Assembly (NCBI GenBank): GCA_900554895.1 | Contig: USIX01000097.1 | Span: 1-8,611 of the forward strand | Reading direction: 5' to 3' | DNA from: an uncultured Megamonas sp. | GTDB lineage: Bacteria > Bacillota > Negativicutes > Selenomonadales > Selenomonadaceae | DNA length: 8,611 bases | Part shown: positions 1-6,598 of the stretch, one piece after another | Numbering within the stretch: the stretch's first letter is position 1 | Layout of the letters: each line of letters opens with the position of its first letter | Translations under genes and position numbers: made by a program | Notes under the pieces: generated by a model | Database searches by the model: none | What the model saw: only the letters and a program-made list of their open reading frames with translations | What the model was told of the DNA's origin: nothing

Positions 1-24
1 TGGCAAGAAATTCACCCTTTCATC

Positions 25-53
25 ATTATAATTGTACCAAAATAGTTTATCAT
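25..53 (-). promoter_or_regulatory. Possible leftward promoter for a gene beyond the left edge
   Basis: On the - strand there is a perfect -10 TATAAT (30-25). A weak -35, ATGATA (53-48), lies 17 bp upstream of it. Downstream on the same strand comes AAAGGGTGA (20-12), which could be a ribosome binding site for a gene starting outside the window. The region is AT-rich, so a chance match is quite possible, and no coding sequence in the window confirms it. Confidence 0.3.
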
Positions 54-188
54 GTAATAATGCAAATTGCAAGACAATCCGCCTTAAATACTGTATATTT
101 CAGTCGGAAGCGATATATATTTTATCACAAACCGTACCCAAAAATCTAGTCTTTAGCCAAAAAACAATTAAAAATATTTTATTTTTCC

Positions 189-219
189 TTGACTTTAATC
201 GCACTACAACCATTATAAT
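189..219 (+). promoter_or_regulatory. Predicted promoter of the SGNH hydrolase gene
   Basis: A -35-like TTGACT (189-194) and a perfect -10 TATAAT (214-219) precede the gene. The spacer is 19 bp, longer than the preferred 17, so the promoter may be weak or use an activator. Transcription would start near 226, leaving a leader of about 35 nt before the ATG at 261. The rest of 1-260 is AT-rich and holds no convincing gene. Confidence 0.5.
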
Positions 220-260
220 TTATTTATCGTACAAAAATATCGTGAAAAGGTGTCCTGCCC

Positions 261-1622
261 ATGAAAAAATTTATCTATCTTGTTATTTTAATATCAATTA
301 CATTCTGTCTTCAGTTATACAGTACGGAAAAACCGAGCGATATACCGTCCTTTGGCGAAGATTTTCCTGATAATACTGTTTCCATTCCACCTTCCGGCTC
401 TACTTTAAAAGCACAATCCCATTTTCCCCGGGAAAATCCAGCGAACCGTGCACCTCTATTGGAGTGGACAAAAGATTTAAACGCTGTTTATTACGAATTT
501 GAACTGTTTGATACGGTTCCTGAAAATATTTCCAACGACGAGCTTTCACCTGTACATCTGTATTACACCGCCTCCGTTTATACGAATGCCCTCCAGCTTG
601 ATTTATCCGATGTTGCTCCTGAAGCGTTATCGCATAAACCGCTGTACTGGCGCGTACGCTCCATGGATATTGACGGTAATCCCATTTCCTCTTTTTCACA
701 ACTGGAAATTTTATACGCTGTTGATAAACCGGCAACAATGAATTCACCGCTACCGCATGTAACTTACAATCAGGAAAACGGCACAACACTGCTTTATCCT
801 GTATACGCCTTCATTCCCAATGCTCATGCCACTCAATTTGAAATAGAAGTTACCAGCAGAGAACCGGAAAACCCGAACGGCACCGCCCCTTCCCGTTACC
901 GCATTTTCTCCGCTATAACAAATCTGTGCGATTACTATGACCCGAAGGCGCGTATCGGCAAATATTACTGGCGGGTACGCGGTCTTGACGATAACGGTAA
1001 TCCTGTCGGTGTTTACAGCGATGCTCAAGTCTTCGAAAATAATCCGCAGTCCGACTGGAAAATCGGTATTTTCGGCGACAGCATAAGCCACGGTGGCGGT
1101 CATCTATCCTTCGGTCCTGCCGACTGGGAATACAGCTATGCTTATTACCTGGATTTTCCTGCTATCAATCTTTCATGCAGCGGCGACACAAGTCAAACTA
1201 TGGTGGAACGCTTTGACAGCGACGTTCTGCCGTTTCATCCGCAGTATCTGCTGATTATGGGCGGTACGAACAGCCTTCGTGCCGGTGTTCCTGCCGACAG
1301 CGTCATTGCCGACCTTGTAGCCATCCAGGAAAAATGCCGAAAAAATAATATAATACCTATTCTACTTACTCTGGCACCGATTAATCCAGATAATATCAAA
1401 AAAGTTTTTGATGAAGGCACCGCTCCCGTTTGGCAGGAAAATCTTAATGCTGTAAATGATTTTATCCGCACACAGCCCCATATCGATACGGCAGCTGCGC
1501 TAAACAGCCCGCCGATACTGCCGACATATTACGGTATGGACGGACTGCACGGTGACATACCGGCAAAAAAAATCTATGCCCAGGCAATTAACGATAACAT
1601 TTCTCAATTTGTTGGCAAATAG
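261..1622 (+). CDS. Exported SGNH/GDSL-family hydrolase with two Fn3/Ig-like repeats
   Basis: This 453-residue protein is probably a secreted or periplasmic esterase or carbohydrate de-acylase. Residues 1 to about 21 form a signal peptide (MKKF, then a hydrophobic core). Two beta-sandwich-like repeats follow, ending in YWRVRSMDIDGNP (about 129-141) and YWRVRGLDDNGNP (about 236-248). The catalytic SGNH domain starts near residue 266. Its block I is GDS with Ser274 as nucleophile, block II Gly is in SCSGDT (about 305-310), block III is GGTN (334-337), and the Asp/His pair is in DGLH (427-430). All four SGNH blocks are present, so activity is expected. The substrate is not visible; family members act on acetylated polysaccharides, lipids or peptidoglycan, and the accessory repeats suggest glycan binding. 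Cys16 has no lipobox context. AAGG lies 10 nt before the ATG. No clear terminator follows the stop codon, so read-through into fprA is possible. Confidence 0.85.
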   Translation: MKKFIYLVILISITFCLQLYSTEKPSDIPSFGEDFPDNTVSIPPSGSTLKAQSHFPRENPANRAPLLEWTKDLNAVYYEFELFDTVPENISNDELSPVHLYYTASVYTNALQLDLSDVAPEALSHKPLYWRVRSMDIDGNPISSFSQLEILYAVDKPATMNSPLPHVTYNQENGTTLLYPVYAFIPNAHATQFEIEVTSREPENPNGTAPSRYRIFSAITNLCDYYDPKARIGKYYWRVRGLDDNGNPVGVYSDAQVFENNPQSDWKIGIFGDSISHGGGHLSFGPADWEYSYAYYLDFPAINLSCSGDTSQTMVERFDSDVLPFHPQYLLIMGGTNSLRAGVPADSVIADLVAIQEKCRKNNIIPILLTLAPINPDNIKKVFDEGTAPVWQENLNAVNDFIRTQPHIDTAAALNSPPILPTYYGMDGLHGDIPAKKIYAQAINDNISQFVGK

Positions 1623-1635
1623 TCTTTATTATATA

Positions 1636-1664
1636 TTGTAATTATAGTGTTCAGATTGTATAAT
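1636..1664 (+). promoter_or_regulatory. Predicted fprA promoter
   Basis: The -35 TTGTAA (1636-1641) and the perfect -10 TATAAT (1659-1664) are separated by an ideal 17 bp. Transcription would start near 1671, inside the dyad at 1666-1681. Near-identical direct repeats GTTCAGATT (1649-1657) and GTTCAAATT (1682-1690) flank the -10 and the dyad and lie 33 bp apart, about three helical turns. Confidence 0.6.
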
Positions 1665-1665
1665 A

Positions 1666-1681
1666 AGTGATATATATCACT
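1666..1681 (+). promoter_or_regulatory. Perfect 16-bp palindrome at the fprA transcription start (putative operator)
   Basis: AGTGATATATATCACT is its own reverse complement over all 16 positions. It begins 2 bp after the -10 box and covers the predicted start point, which is a typical repressor position. No T run follows, so it does not look like a terminator. The frame GTGA-N6-TCAC is that of CRP/FNR-family sites (TGTGA-N6-TCACA), and it recurs twice upstream of ndh. Which regulator binds is inference. Confidence 0.55.
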
Positions 1682-1727
1682 GTTCAAATTTATCTATCAT
1701 AGACTGTCATTTTAGGAGGAAGGTACT

Positions 1728-2900
1728 TTGAAAGCTATAAAAATACGTGACGGCATTTACTGGGTCGGTGCCATTGACTGGTCAGTCCGCAATTTTCACG
1801 GATATGAAACCGGCCGCGGCAGTACTTACAATGCTTATTTAATCATCGATGAAAAAATAACTCTAATTGATTCCACTAAAAAAGAATTCAGTGCCGAAAT
1901 CATCGACCGCATTTCTTCCGTTATTGACCCTGCAAAAATCGACTGTATTGTCTGCAATCATCTGGAAGCCGACCATTCCGGCTCTATAGACGCCGTCTTG
2001 CAGCACTGCCCGAATGCTCAGGTTTTTGTCAGCCAGCCGAACGGGCTTAAAAATATCGCCAAATTCTGCGGTGACCATGCCTATACCGGTGTAAAAGCCG
2101 GCGACAGTATCAGTATCGGCAAACGCAATCTGAAATTCGTTCCTGTTCCGATGCTCCATTGGCCAGACAGTATGGTTACGTATTGCCCAGAAGAAAAAAT
2201 TCTCTTTTCCAATGACGGCTTCGGTCAGCATTTAGCAACAAACGAACGTTTTGATGATGAAGTGGATTATTCCGTTTTAATGTATGAAGCTAAGAAATAT
2301 TATGCCAATATTTTAATGCTGTACGGCCGCCAGACACAGACGGCTTTAAAAACAGTAGCCGGTCTTGATATCGATATGATTTTAACGGGACACGGCATCA
2401 GCTGGCGCAGCCATATCAAAGATATTTTAAATCTCTACAACAAATGGAGCAATTTGGAAGCAGACGAACACAAGGCTCTCGTCGTTTTCGATAGCATGTG
2501 GCATTCTACGGAATTAATCGCCAAAACCATTACTGAAGCTTTCCATGCCAAAGGTATTCGGACAAAATATTGTGATTTAAAAGCCGTACATTATTCCGAT
2601 ATCGTTACAGATTTTCTCGACAGCAAATATATCGCCGTCGGCTCACCTACGCTCAATAATAATATGATGCCTAATGTAGCTGCCTTTTTGTGCTACTTGA
2701 AAGGACTGACTCCGAAGAAAAATGACCGCAAGGCTCTTGCATTCGGCTCTTACGGCTGGGGCGGACAAAGTATCGCTCTCGTTCAAAAGGAACTCGAAGA
2801 AACCGGTCTTGAAATTTTCCACGACATGATACGCATCGCAAATCAGCCGACAAAAGAAGAACTTGACACTATCTACGCCAGCATTATCGAAAAAATTTAA
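1728..2900 (+). CDS. fprA: A-type flavoprotein (flavodiiron protein, O2/NO reductase)
   Basis: Flavodiiron proteins are cytoplasmic enzymes that reduce O2 to water, and in some cases NO to N2O, protecting anaerobes. This one has the plain two-domain form (390 residues), with no fused rubredoxin or flavin reductase. The N-terminal metallo-beta-lactamase-like domain (about 1-245) carries the expected diiron ligands: His78, Glu80 and Asp82 in NHLEADHSG, His144 in MLHWPDSM, Asp163 in SNDGFGQH and His222 in TGHG. The C-terminal flavodoxin domain (about 249-390) shows FMN-loop motifs SMWHST (256-261), GSPTLNNN (305-312) and FGSYGWGG (339-346). The start is TTG, preceded by a perfect AGGAGG (1714-1719) at 8 nt spacing, and no better in-frame ATG exists. 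A separate electron donor (rubredoxin or another carrier) is needed and is not encoded here. A hairpin terminator follows, so the gene probably has its own transcript. Confidence 0.93.
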   Translation: MKAIKIRDGIYWVGAIDWSVRNFHGYETGRGSTYNAYLIIDEKITLIDSTKKEFSAEIIDRISSVIDPAKIDCIVCNHLEADHSGSIDAVLQHCPNAQVFVSQPNGLKNIAKFCGDHAYTGVKAGDSISIGKRNLKFVPVPMLHWPDSMVTYCPEEKILFSNDGFGQHLATNERFDDEVDYSVLMYEAKKYYANILMLYGRQTQTALKTVAGLDIDMILTGHGISWRSHIKDILNLYNKWSNLEADEHKALVVFDSMWHSTELIAKTITEAFHAKGIRTKYCDLKAVHYSDIVTDFLDSKYIAVGSPTLNNNMMPNVAAFLCYLKGLTPKKNDRKALAFGSYGWGGQSIALVQKELEETGLEIFHDMIRIANQPTKEELDTIYASIIEKI

Positions 2901-2922
2901 CTGAAATAAATATAAACATTAC

Positions 2923-2967
2923 GGATTGAAGTTTAAGCTGTTTTAACTTATACTTCAATCCTTTTTT
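2923..2967 (+). terminator. Rho-independent terminator of fprA
   Basis: GGATTGAAGT (2923-2932) pairs perfectly with ACTTCAATCC (2952-2961). A T-T mismatch and four further pairs (2934-2937 with 2947-2950) extend the stem. Six T residues follow at 2962-2967. It lies 22 bp after the fprA stop codon. Confidence 0.85.
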
Positions 2968-3029
2968 ATAAGCAAAATTTATGCTTATGTAAAATCTTTT
3001 AAAAACCTATAAAATATTTTGAATTCAGC

Positions 3030-3058
3030 TTGACAAAGTGATTAGAACAATGTATCTT
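3030..3058 (+). promoter_or_regulatory. Predicted ndh promoter
   Basis: A perfect -35 TTGACA (3030-3035) and a -10 TATCTT (3053-3058) are separated by 17 bp. Transcription would start near 3065, upstream of both dyads in the leader. A better -10 match, TATAGT (3058-3063), lies 22 bp from the -35, which is too far. Confidence 0.6.
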
Positions 3059-3093
3059 ATAGTTCAGAGGATTAAATAAATACTTTAAAGAAA

Positions 3094-3111
3094 AAGTGAA
3101 TTTATTCACAA
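3094..3111 (+). promoter_or_regulatory. Rex- or CRP/FNR-like operator 1 upstream of ndh
   Basis: The sequence is AAGTGAATTTATTCACAA. The inner arms GTGAA and TTCAC are perfect around 4 bp, and 16 of 18 positions (N positions counted free) fit the Rex consensus TTGTGAA-N4-TTCACAA. Its centre is about 38 bp downstream of the predicted start point, where a bound repressor would block elongation or initial clearance. The same sequence fits the CRP/FNR core GTGA-N6-TCAC. Confidence 0.55.
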
Positions 3112-3175
3112 TTGTAATCTTGTTTTATTTGTTGTTATTTTTTTATTTTTTATTAGGGGTAATGTTTTTGAGGTA

Positions 3176-3193
3176 TTGTGAAGAATTTCACAT
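3176..3193 (+). promoter_or_regulatory. Rex- or CRP/FNR-like operator 2 upstream of ndh
   Basis: The sequence is TTGTGAAGAATTTCACAT. It matches the Rex consensus TTGTGAA-N4-TTCACAA at every defined position but the last. It also contains an exact TGTGA-N6-TCACA, the CRP-type consensus, so the two families cannot be told apart here. It lies 82 bp (centre to centre) from operator 1 and ends 35 bp before the ndh start codon. In other Firmicutes Rex represses ndh when NADH is low, which makes the location meaningful. Confidence 0.6.
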
Positions 3194-3228
3194 TTATTAT
3201 TTAAAACGAATTTTGGGGGAGATTTAAA

Positions 3229-4494
3229 ATGCCTAGAACAACAGAAGGAAAAAGACCACACGTAGTTATCCTCGGAGCAGGTTTCGGAGGAATTAAAGCT
3301 GCTAAATTATTCGCAGACAAAGATGTAGATGTAACCGTTGTTGACAAACACAATTATCATTTATTCCAGCCATTATTATATCAGGTATCTACTTCCATCT
3401 TGTCTGAAGATGAAATTTCGTATCCAATACGTGCATTTTTTCACAAAAACGATAATATAGATTTCTTCATGGCTGAAGTTACTGATTTTGACCCGGCCAA
3501 TAAAACAGTTAAAACCAATCATGGTGACGTTACATATGATTATTTAATCATTGCAACTGGTGCTACGACAAATTATTTCGGCATGAAATCCGTAGAAGAA
3601 CATTCCTATCCGATGAAAACCCTGCGCGAAAGCACACTTCTGCGCAATCATCTCATTCGTACGTTTGAACGTGCTTCCCGTGTAGAAATCGATGAAGACC
3701 TGAGAAAAGCTCTTATGACTATCGTCGTTGTCGGCGGCGGTCCTACCGGCGTAGAAGAATCCGGTGCGATTTCCGAACTTGTATATTCTGCTATGAAAAA
3801 AGACTATCATAACCTTGATTTAACTCAGGTTGATATTAAATTAATCGAAGCTACCGATAAACTGCTGCCGATGATGCCGGAAAATCTCCGCAATAATACG
3901 GTAGAAGTTTTAAGAAAGAAAAAAGTAGATGTACGCTTAAAAACAGCAGTTCAGGATTATGACGGCGAATACATCACTCTTAAATGCGGCGATAAAATTG
4001 AAAAAATCAGAACACGTACCGTTATCTGGGCTGCCGGCGTAAAAGCACAGCCGGTTGTTGCAAAACTCGGTGCTGAAGTTGACCGTGCCGGCCGCGTAAT
4101 CGTAGAAAAAACTACACAGGTTAAAGGTTTCCCTGAAATTTACGCAATCGGTGACAGTGCTCATTTTGAACAGGACGGCCGTCCGCTTCCTACAATCGCT
4201 CCGGCTGCTTATGAAGCTGCTGAAACGACTGTTAAAAACATTATGCATGCTATTCGTGGCGAAGCTCAGGAAACATTTGTCTATAAAGACCTCGGCAGCA
4301 TGGCTACAATCGGTGCCGGTGATGCCGTAATGTTCAAGGGTGTAATGAAATCCAAAGGCTTATTTGCTTGGATTGCATGGATGGCGGTTCATGTATTAAG
4401 ACTTGCAGGCCCTCTTACTAATGTAACAGTTGTATTCAAATGGGTTATGAACTATTTCTTCGGTGTGCGCATGGCTCGTATCATCAGAGATTAA
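3229..4494 (+). CDS. ndh: Type II NADH dehydrogenase (non-proton-pumping NADH:quinone oxidoreductase)
   Basis: This 421-residue, single-subunit flavoenzyme of the NDH-2 family oxidises NADH at the inner face of the membrane and is expected to reduce quinone without pumping protons. The N-terminal FAD site is GAGFGG (16-21). The NADH Rossmann motif is VVVGGGPTGVE (166-176). The second FAD contact is IYAIGDSA (304-311). The C-terminal 40 or so residues (W381 onward) contain the hydrophobic and basic helices that usually anchor NDH-2 to the membrane. The length is near the family's usual 400-430. The oddity is in the quinone motif: most members have AQxAxQQ, but here the aligned stretch is APAAYEA (324-330), so both conserved glutamines are replaced. 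A different quinone head group or another acceptor is possible. GGGGGAG lies 7 nt before the ATG. Two Rex-like dyads in the leader suggest redox control. Confidence 0.9.
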   Translation: MPRTTEGKRPHVVILGAGFGGIKAAKLFADKDVDVTVVDKHNYHLFQPLLYQVSTSILSEDEISYPIRAFFHKNDNIDFFMAEVTDFDPANKTVKTNHGDVTYDYLIIATGATTNYFGMKSVEEHSYPMKTLRESTLLRNHLIRTFERASRVEIDEDLRKALMTIVVVGGGPTGVEESGAISELVYSAMKKDYHNLDLTQVDIKLIEATDKLLPMMPENLRNNTVEVLRKKKVDVRLKTAVQDYDGEYITLKCGDKIEKIRTRTVIWAAGVKAQPVVAKLGAEVDRAGRVIVEKTTQVKGFPEIYAIGDSAHFEQDGRPLPTIAPAAYEAAETTVKNIMHAIRGEAQETFVYKDLGSMATIGAGDAVMFKGVMKSKGLFAWIAWMAVHVLRLAGPLTNVTVVFKWVMNYFFGVRMARIIRD

Positions 4495-4531
4495 TAAATT
4501 TGTTAAACGCTTAAAATATAATATAATCCCC

Positions 4532-4563
4532 AAAAGAGAGAAACAGGACTGTTTCTCTCTTTT
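4532..4563 (+). terminator. Bidirectional-looking terminator after ndh
   Basis: AAAAGAGAGAAACA (4532-4545) pairs perfectly with TGTTTCTCTCTTTT (4550-4563), giving a 14-bp stem with the 4-nt loop GGAC. The T run on the 3' side serves ndh, and the A run on the 5' side gives four Ts for leftward transcripts. It separates two convergent units. Confidence 0.88.
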
Positions 4564-4574
4564 ATTATATGTAC

Positions 4575-4605
4575 AAAAAAGCAGGATAATATATATCATC
4601 CCGCT
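4575..4605 (-). terminator. Terminator of the alarmone synthetase/two-component unit
   Basis: Read on the - strand, AGCGGGAT (4605-4598) pairs with ATCCTGCT (4587-4580). There is one G-U wobble, a 10-nt AT-rich loop and a run of six Ts (4580-4575). It lies 21 bp after the kinase stop codon, and the bidirectional hairpin at 4532-4563 lies just beyond it as a second stop. Confidence 0.72.
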
Positions 4606-4626
4606 AAAAAACTACTGAAATTCCTT

Positions 4627-5892
4627 TTAAATACTGAACTTGACGATAAAAATAATTTTTCCCGCTGTATATTTTACCTGTATTTTGCCTTTTAACAGAT
4701 GTACCAGTTCATTTGCTATGGAGAGACCTATGCCGTAGCCGGATTTTTCACTGCTGTGCGATACGTCACCGCGATAAAAACGCTCAAAAAAGCGCGAATA
4801 ATCCATATCCTTTCCGTCTACATAATCATTGGCAACAGTCAAAATTACTTCTTTTTTCTTCTTTTTACAAAACAGTTCCGTTTTTACAACACCGCCGTCG
4901 TCACAATACTTAACAGCATTATCTACAAGAATATTAGTCAATTCATACAAACATTTTCCTTCCGATTTTATAAAAATATCCGGCTCGATTTTGTATTCAA
5001 ATCGTTTTGTCTGTTCTATAGCCATCTGTTCAAACGATTTAACAACTTCCATTGCAGTTTCAGAAAAATTCACCTTAGTAAAAATTATTTCCGATTGAGT
5101 TTTTTCTCCGATTTTAGCCAGAATAATCAAATCGTTAATAAGTTTTGATAATCGATGCACCTGTTTTAAAATACTTTCTGTCCACTGATTTTTGCCGTTA
5201 ATCAGCTCCATTGCCTCCGTATTCGCTGAAATTATGGCAATCGGTGTTTTCAGTTCATGACCTGCATTCGTTATAAAACGCTTCTGATTTTCCACATTGC
5301 GCACAAAAGGCTTAATCGCTAAATTACTCAGTATAGCTAAAATCAATATATACAACAATGTACTGGCACAGCCGAGCGCAATGGAATCACCCATAAAATC
5401 CTGCACAATGGCTATATCCCTTGTACAGTCCATAATGACTATTATCGTGTCATTATTTTCATTTTGCGTAATTAAAAAAGCATATGTGGCTCTGTCTTTT
5501 TTAAAAAATCCCGTTTTATCCCCACTGGCCAGAGCAAATTCTGCATATTCAACAGCTTCCATTTGGGTAAAAGCCGCGATATTTTTAAGATTAAGTTCTT
5601 TTATATTTCCGTTTTCACTCATAATCACGTTGAAAAATCGGATTTGATACGGAAAATCAGGCGTATCTTCCGACCAGTCCGTCTCTCCGAACCAGCCGTT
5701 ATCCTGAGAAATTTTTTTCGGCGTAAGATTTTCGCTGTTTTGAGCTAAATACGTCAAAGTAGATTCAACCTGCGTATGAACCCGCATATATGCAATAGTG
5801 TTAATCAGCCCCAGCACGCCTACTACTATGATAATAACGGTAGTTGTGGAAATTAAAATAAATTTACGGCGCAATGTCCTTATTACATTCAT
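4627..5892 (-). CDS. Sensor histidine kinase (two-component system)
   Basis: This membrane kinase (421 residues from the chosen start) is expected to sense an extracytoplasmic signal and phosphorylate the regulator encoded just upstream. Transmembrane helices lie at about 10-36 and 170-193. They enclose an extracytoplasmic sensor region of about 130 residues that I do not recognise. The H box is NAGHELKTP with His212. The N box is LVDNAVKY with Asn325. The F box is FFERFYRG, and the G2 box is GYGIGLS (385-391). The G1 box, normally DxGxG, is degenerate (VANDYVDG, about 353-360), although the other ATP-site motifs are intact. A GTG at 5904 would add four residues but has no ribosome binding site. 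The ATG at 5892 has AGGTGG (5906-5901) 8 nt upstream and is preferred. The gap to the regulator gene is 22 bp, which implies co-transcription. The signal is unknown. Confidence 0.9.
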   Translation of the reverse strand: MNVIRTLRRKFILISTTTVIIIVVGVLGLINTIAYMRVHTQVESTLTYLAQNSENLTPKKISQDNGWFGETDWSEDTPDFPYQIRFFNVIMSENGNIKELNLKNIAAFTQMEAVEYAEFALASGDKTGFFKKDRATYAFLITQNENNDTIIVIMDCTRDIAIVQDFMGDSIALGCASTLLYILILAILSNLAIKPFVRNVENQKRFITNAGHELKTPIAIISANTEAMELINGKNQWTESILKQVHRLSKLINDLIILAKIGEKTQSEIIFTKVNFSETAMEVVKSFEQMAIEQTKRFEYKIEPDIFIKSEGKCLYELTNILVDNAVKYCDDGGVVKTELFCKKKKKEVILTVANDYVDGKDMDYSRFFERFYRGDVSHSSEKSGYGIGLSIANELVHLLKGKIQVKYTAGKIIFIVKFSI

Positions 5893-5914
5893 AATTAACG
5901 CCACCTGTCTTTAT

Positions 5915-6583
5915 TCATTTTTTCGTCAGCACGAAAGACTCTCCTTTTTCGCCTAAAATCTGAATATCCGCATTCACCGCATCCAGTTTCTGACGTAAAT
6001 ATGAAATATATATCCAAACAATATCTTCATTTATCTCTGTTTCATCCGCCCATACGTGCATGAATAAGTCTCTTGTTGACAGATACTTATCCTCATTGAG
6101 CATCAAAAAACGCATAAGTTTCGTTTCTTTACCGTTGAGGCCAATGGAATTACGACAAAATAATGTCTGCTCTTCTATATTCAATTTCACGGAAGCCATC
6201 GTCAGCACCGTCGGTGAAAAAGAGCCTGTTCTTCTTATAATAGAACGTATACGCGCCAAAAGTTCACCCATAGAAAAAGGCTTCATTAAATAATCGTCAG
6301 CACCGGCATCCAAGCTTGTAATCCTGTCATCTATTTCAGTTTTGGCCGTCAGCATGATTACAGGTGTTACATCACCGCTTTTGCGCAAAATTTTTAAGGC
6401 TTCTACACCGCTCATTTTCGGCATCATTATATCGAAAATCAAACAGTCATACGCATTTTTCTGCGCCGCATCCACCGCTGCCAGACCGTCATATACACAA
6501 TCCACTTCATATCCAGAATACTTCAGTACGGCTGCGACTGCTGCCGACATTTCTTTTTCATCTTCTGCTAATAATAATCTCAT
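5915..6583 (-). CDS. OmpR/PhoB-family response regulator
   Basis: This cytoplasmic DNA-binding regulator (222 residues) is paired with the downstream kinase. The receiver domain (1 to about 117) has the acidic pocket Glu7/Asp8, the phosphoacceptor Asp51 in IFDIMMPKMSG, Thr79 and Lys101 in MKPF, so it should be phosphorylatable. The C-terminal winged helix (about 128-222) contains the recognition-helix region EDIVWIYISYLRQKL (186-200). The wing ends in GEKGESFVL where most relatives have a form of RGxGYxL, so its target preference may be unusual. The stop codon of the alarmone synthetase gene lies 15 bp upstream. The ribosome binding site GAAGAGG (6596-6590) sits in that gap at 6 nt from the ATG, which suggests translation shortly after, or coupled to, the upstream gene. 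Its targets cannot be read from the sequence. Confidence 0.93.
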   Translation of the reverse strand: MRLLLAEDEKEMSAAVAAVLKYSGYEVDCVYDGLAAVDAAQKNAYDCLIFDIMMPKMSGVEALKILRKSGDVTPVIMLTAKTEIDDRITSLDAGADDYLMKPFSMGELLARIRSIIRRTGSFSPTVLTMASVKLNIEEQTLFCRNSIGLNGKETKLMRFLMLNEDKYLSTRDLFMHVWADETEINEDIVWIYISYLRQKLDAVNADIQILGEKGESFVLTKK

Positions 6584-6598
6584 CTCATACCTCTTCCA

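Larger units (their letters stand above)
2901..3228 (+). other. Regulatory intergenic region between fprA and ndh (328 bp)
   Basis: This AT-rich spacer has no credible gene. It holds the fprA terminator (2923-2967), a promoter (3030-3058), two GTGAA-N4-TTCAC dyads (3094-3111 and 3176-3193) and a T-rich tract (about 3121-3153). The ribosome binding site GGGGGAG (3215-3221) lies 7 nt before the ndh ATG. If the promoter is right, ndh has an unusually long leader of about 160 nt. Confidence 0.7.

Noticed and set aside
306..308. Cys16 of the SGNH hydrolase as a lipoprotein attachment cysteine
   Set aside because: The preceding residues ITF do not fit a lipobox (small residues are needed before the Cys) and the cysteine lies inside the hydrophobic core.
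32..370. A 112-residue + strand open frame overlapping the start of the SGNH hydrolase gene
   Set aside because: It covers the AT-rich promoter region, has no ribosome binding site or recognisable motif, and overlaps the signal peptide coding region of a clear gene in another frame.
1623..1727. A terminator for the SGNH hydrolase gene
   Set aside because: The only strong dyad (1666-1681) is AT-rich, has no loop and no T run after it, and sits on the fprA start point, so an operator role is more likely.
3176..3203. A second ndh promoter using TTGTGA as -35 and TATTTA as -10
   Set aside because: Both hexamers are weak matches, and the start point would fall almost on the ribosome binding site.
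4396..4599. A 67-residue - strand open frame across the end of ndh and the intergenic hairpins
   Set aside because: It reads through two terminator hairpins and antisense to ndh, and the product has no coherent domain.
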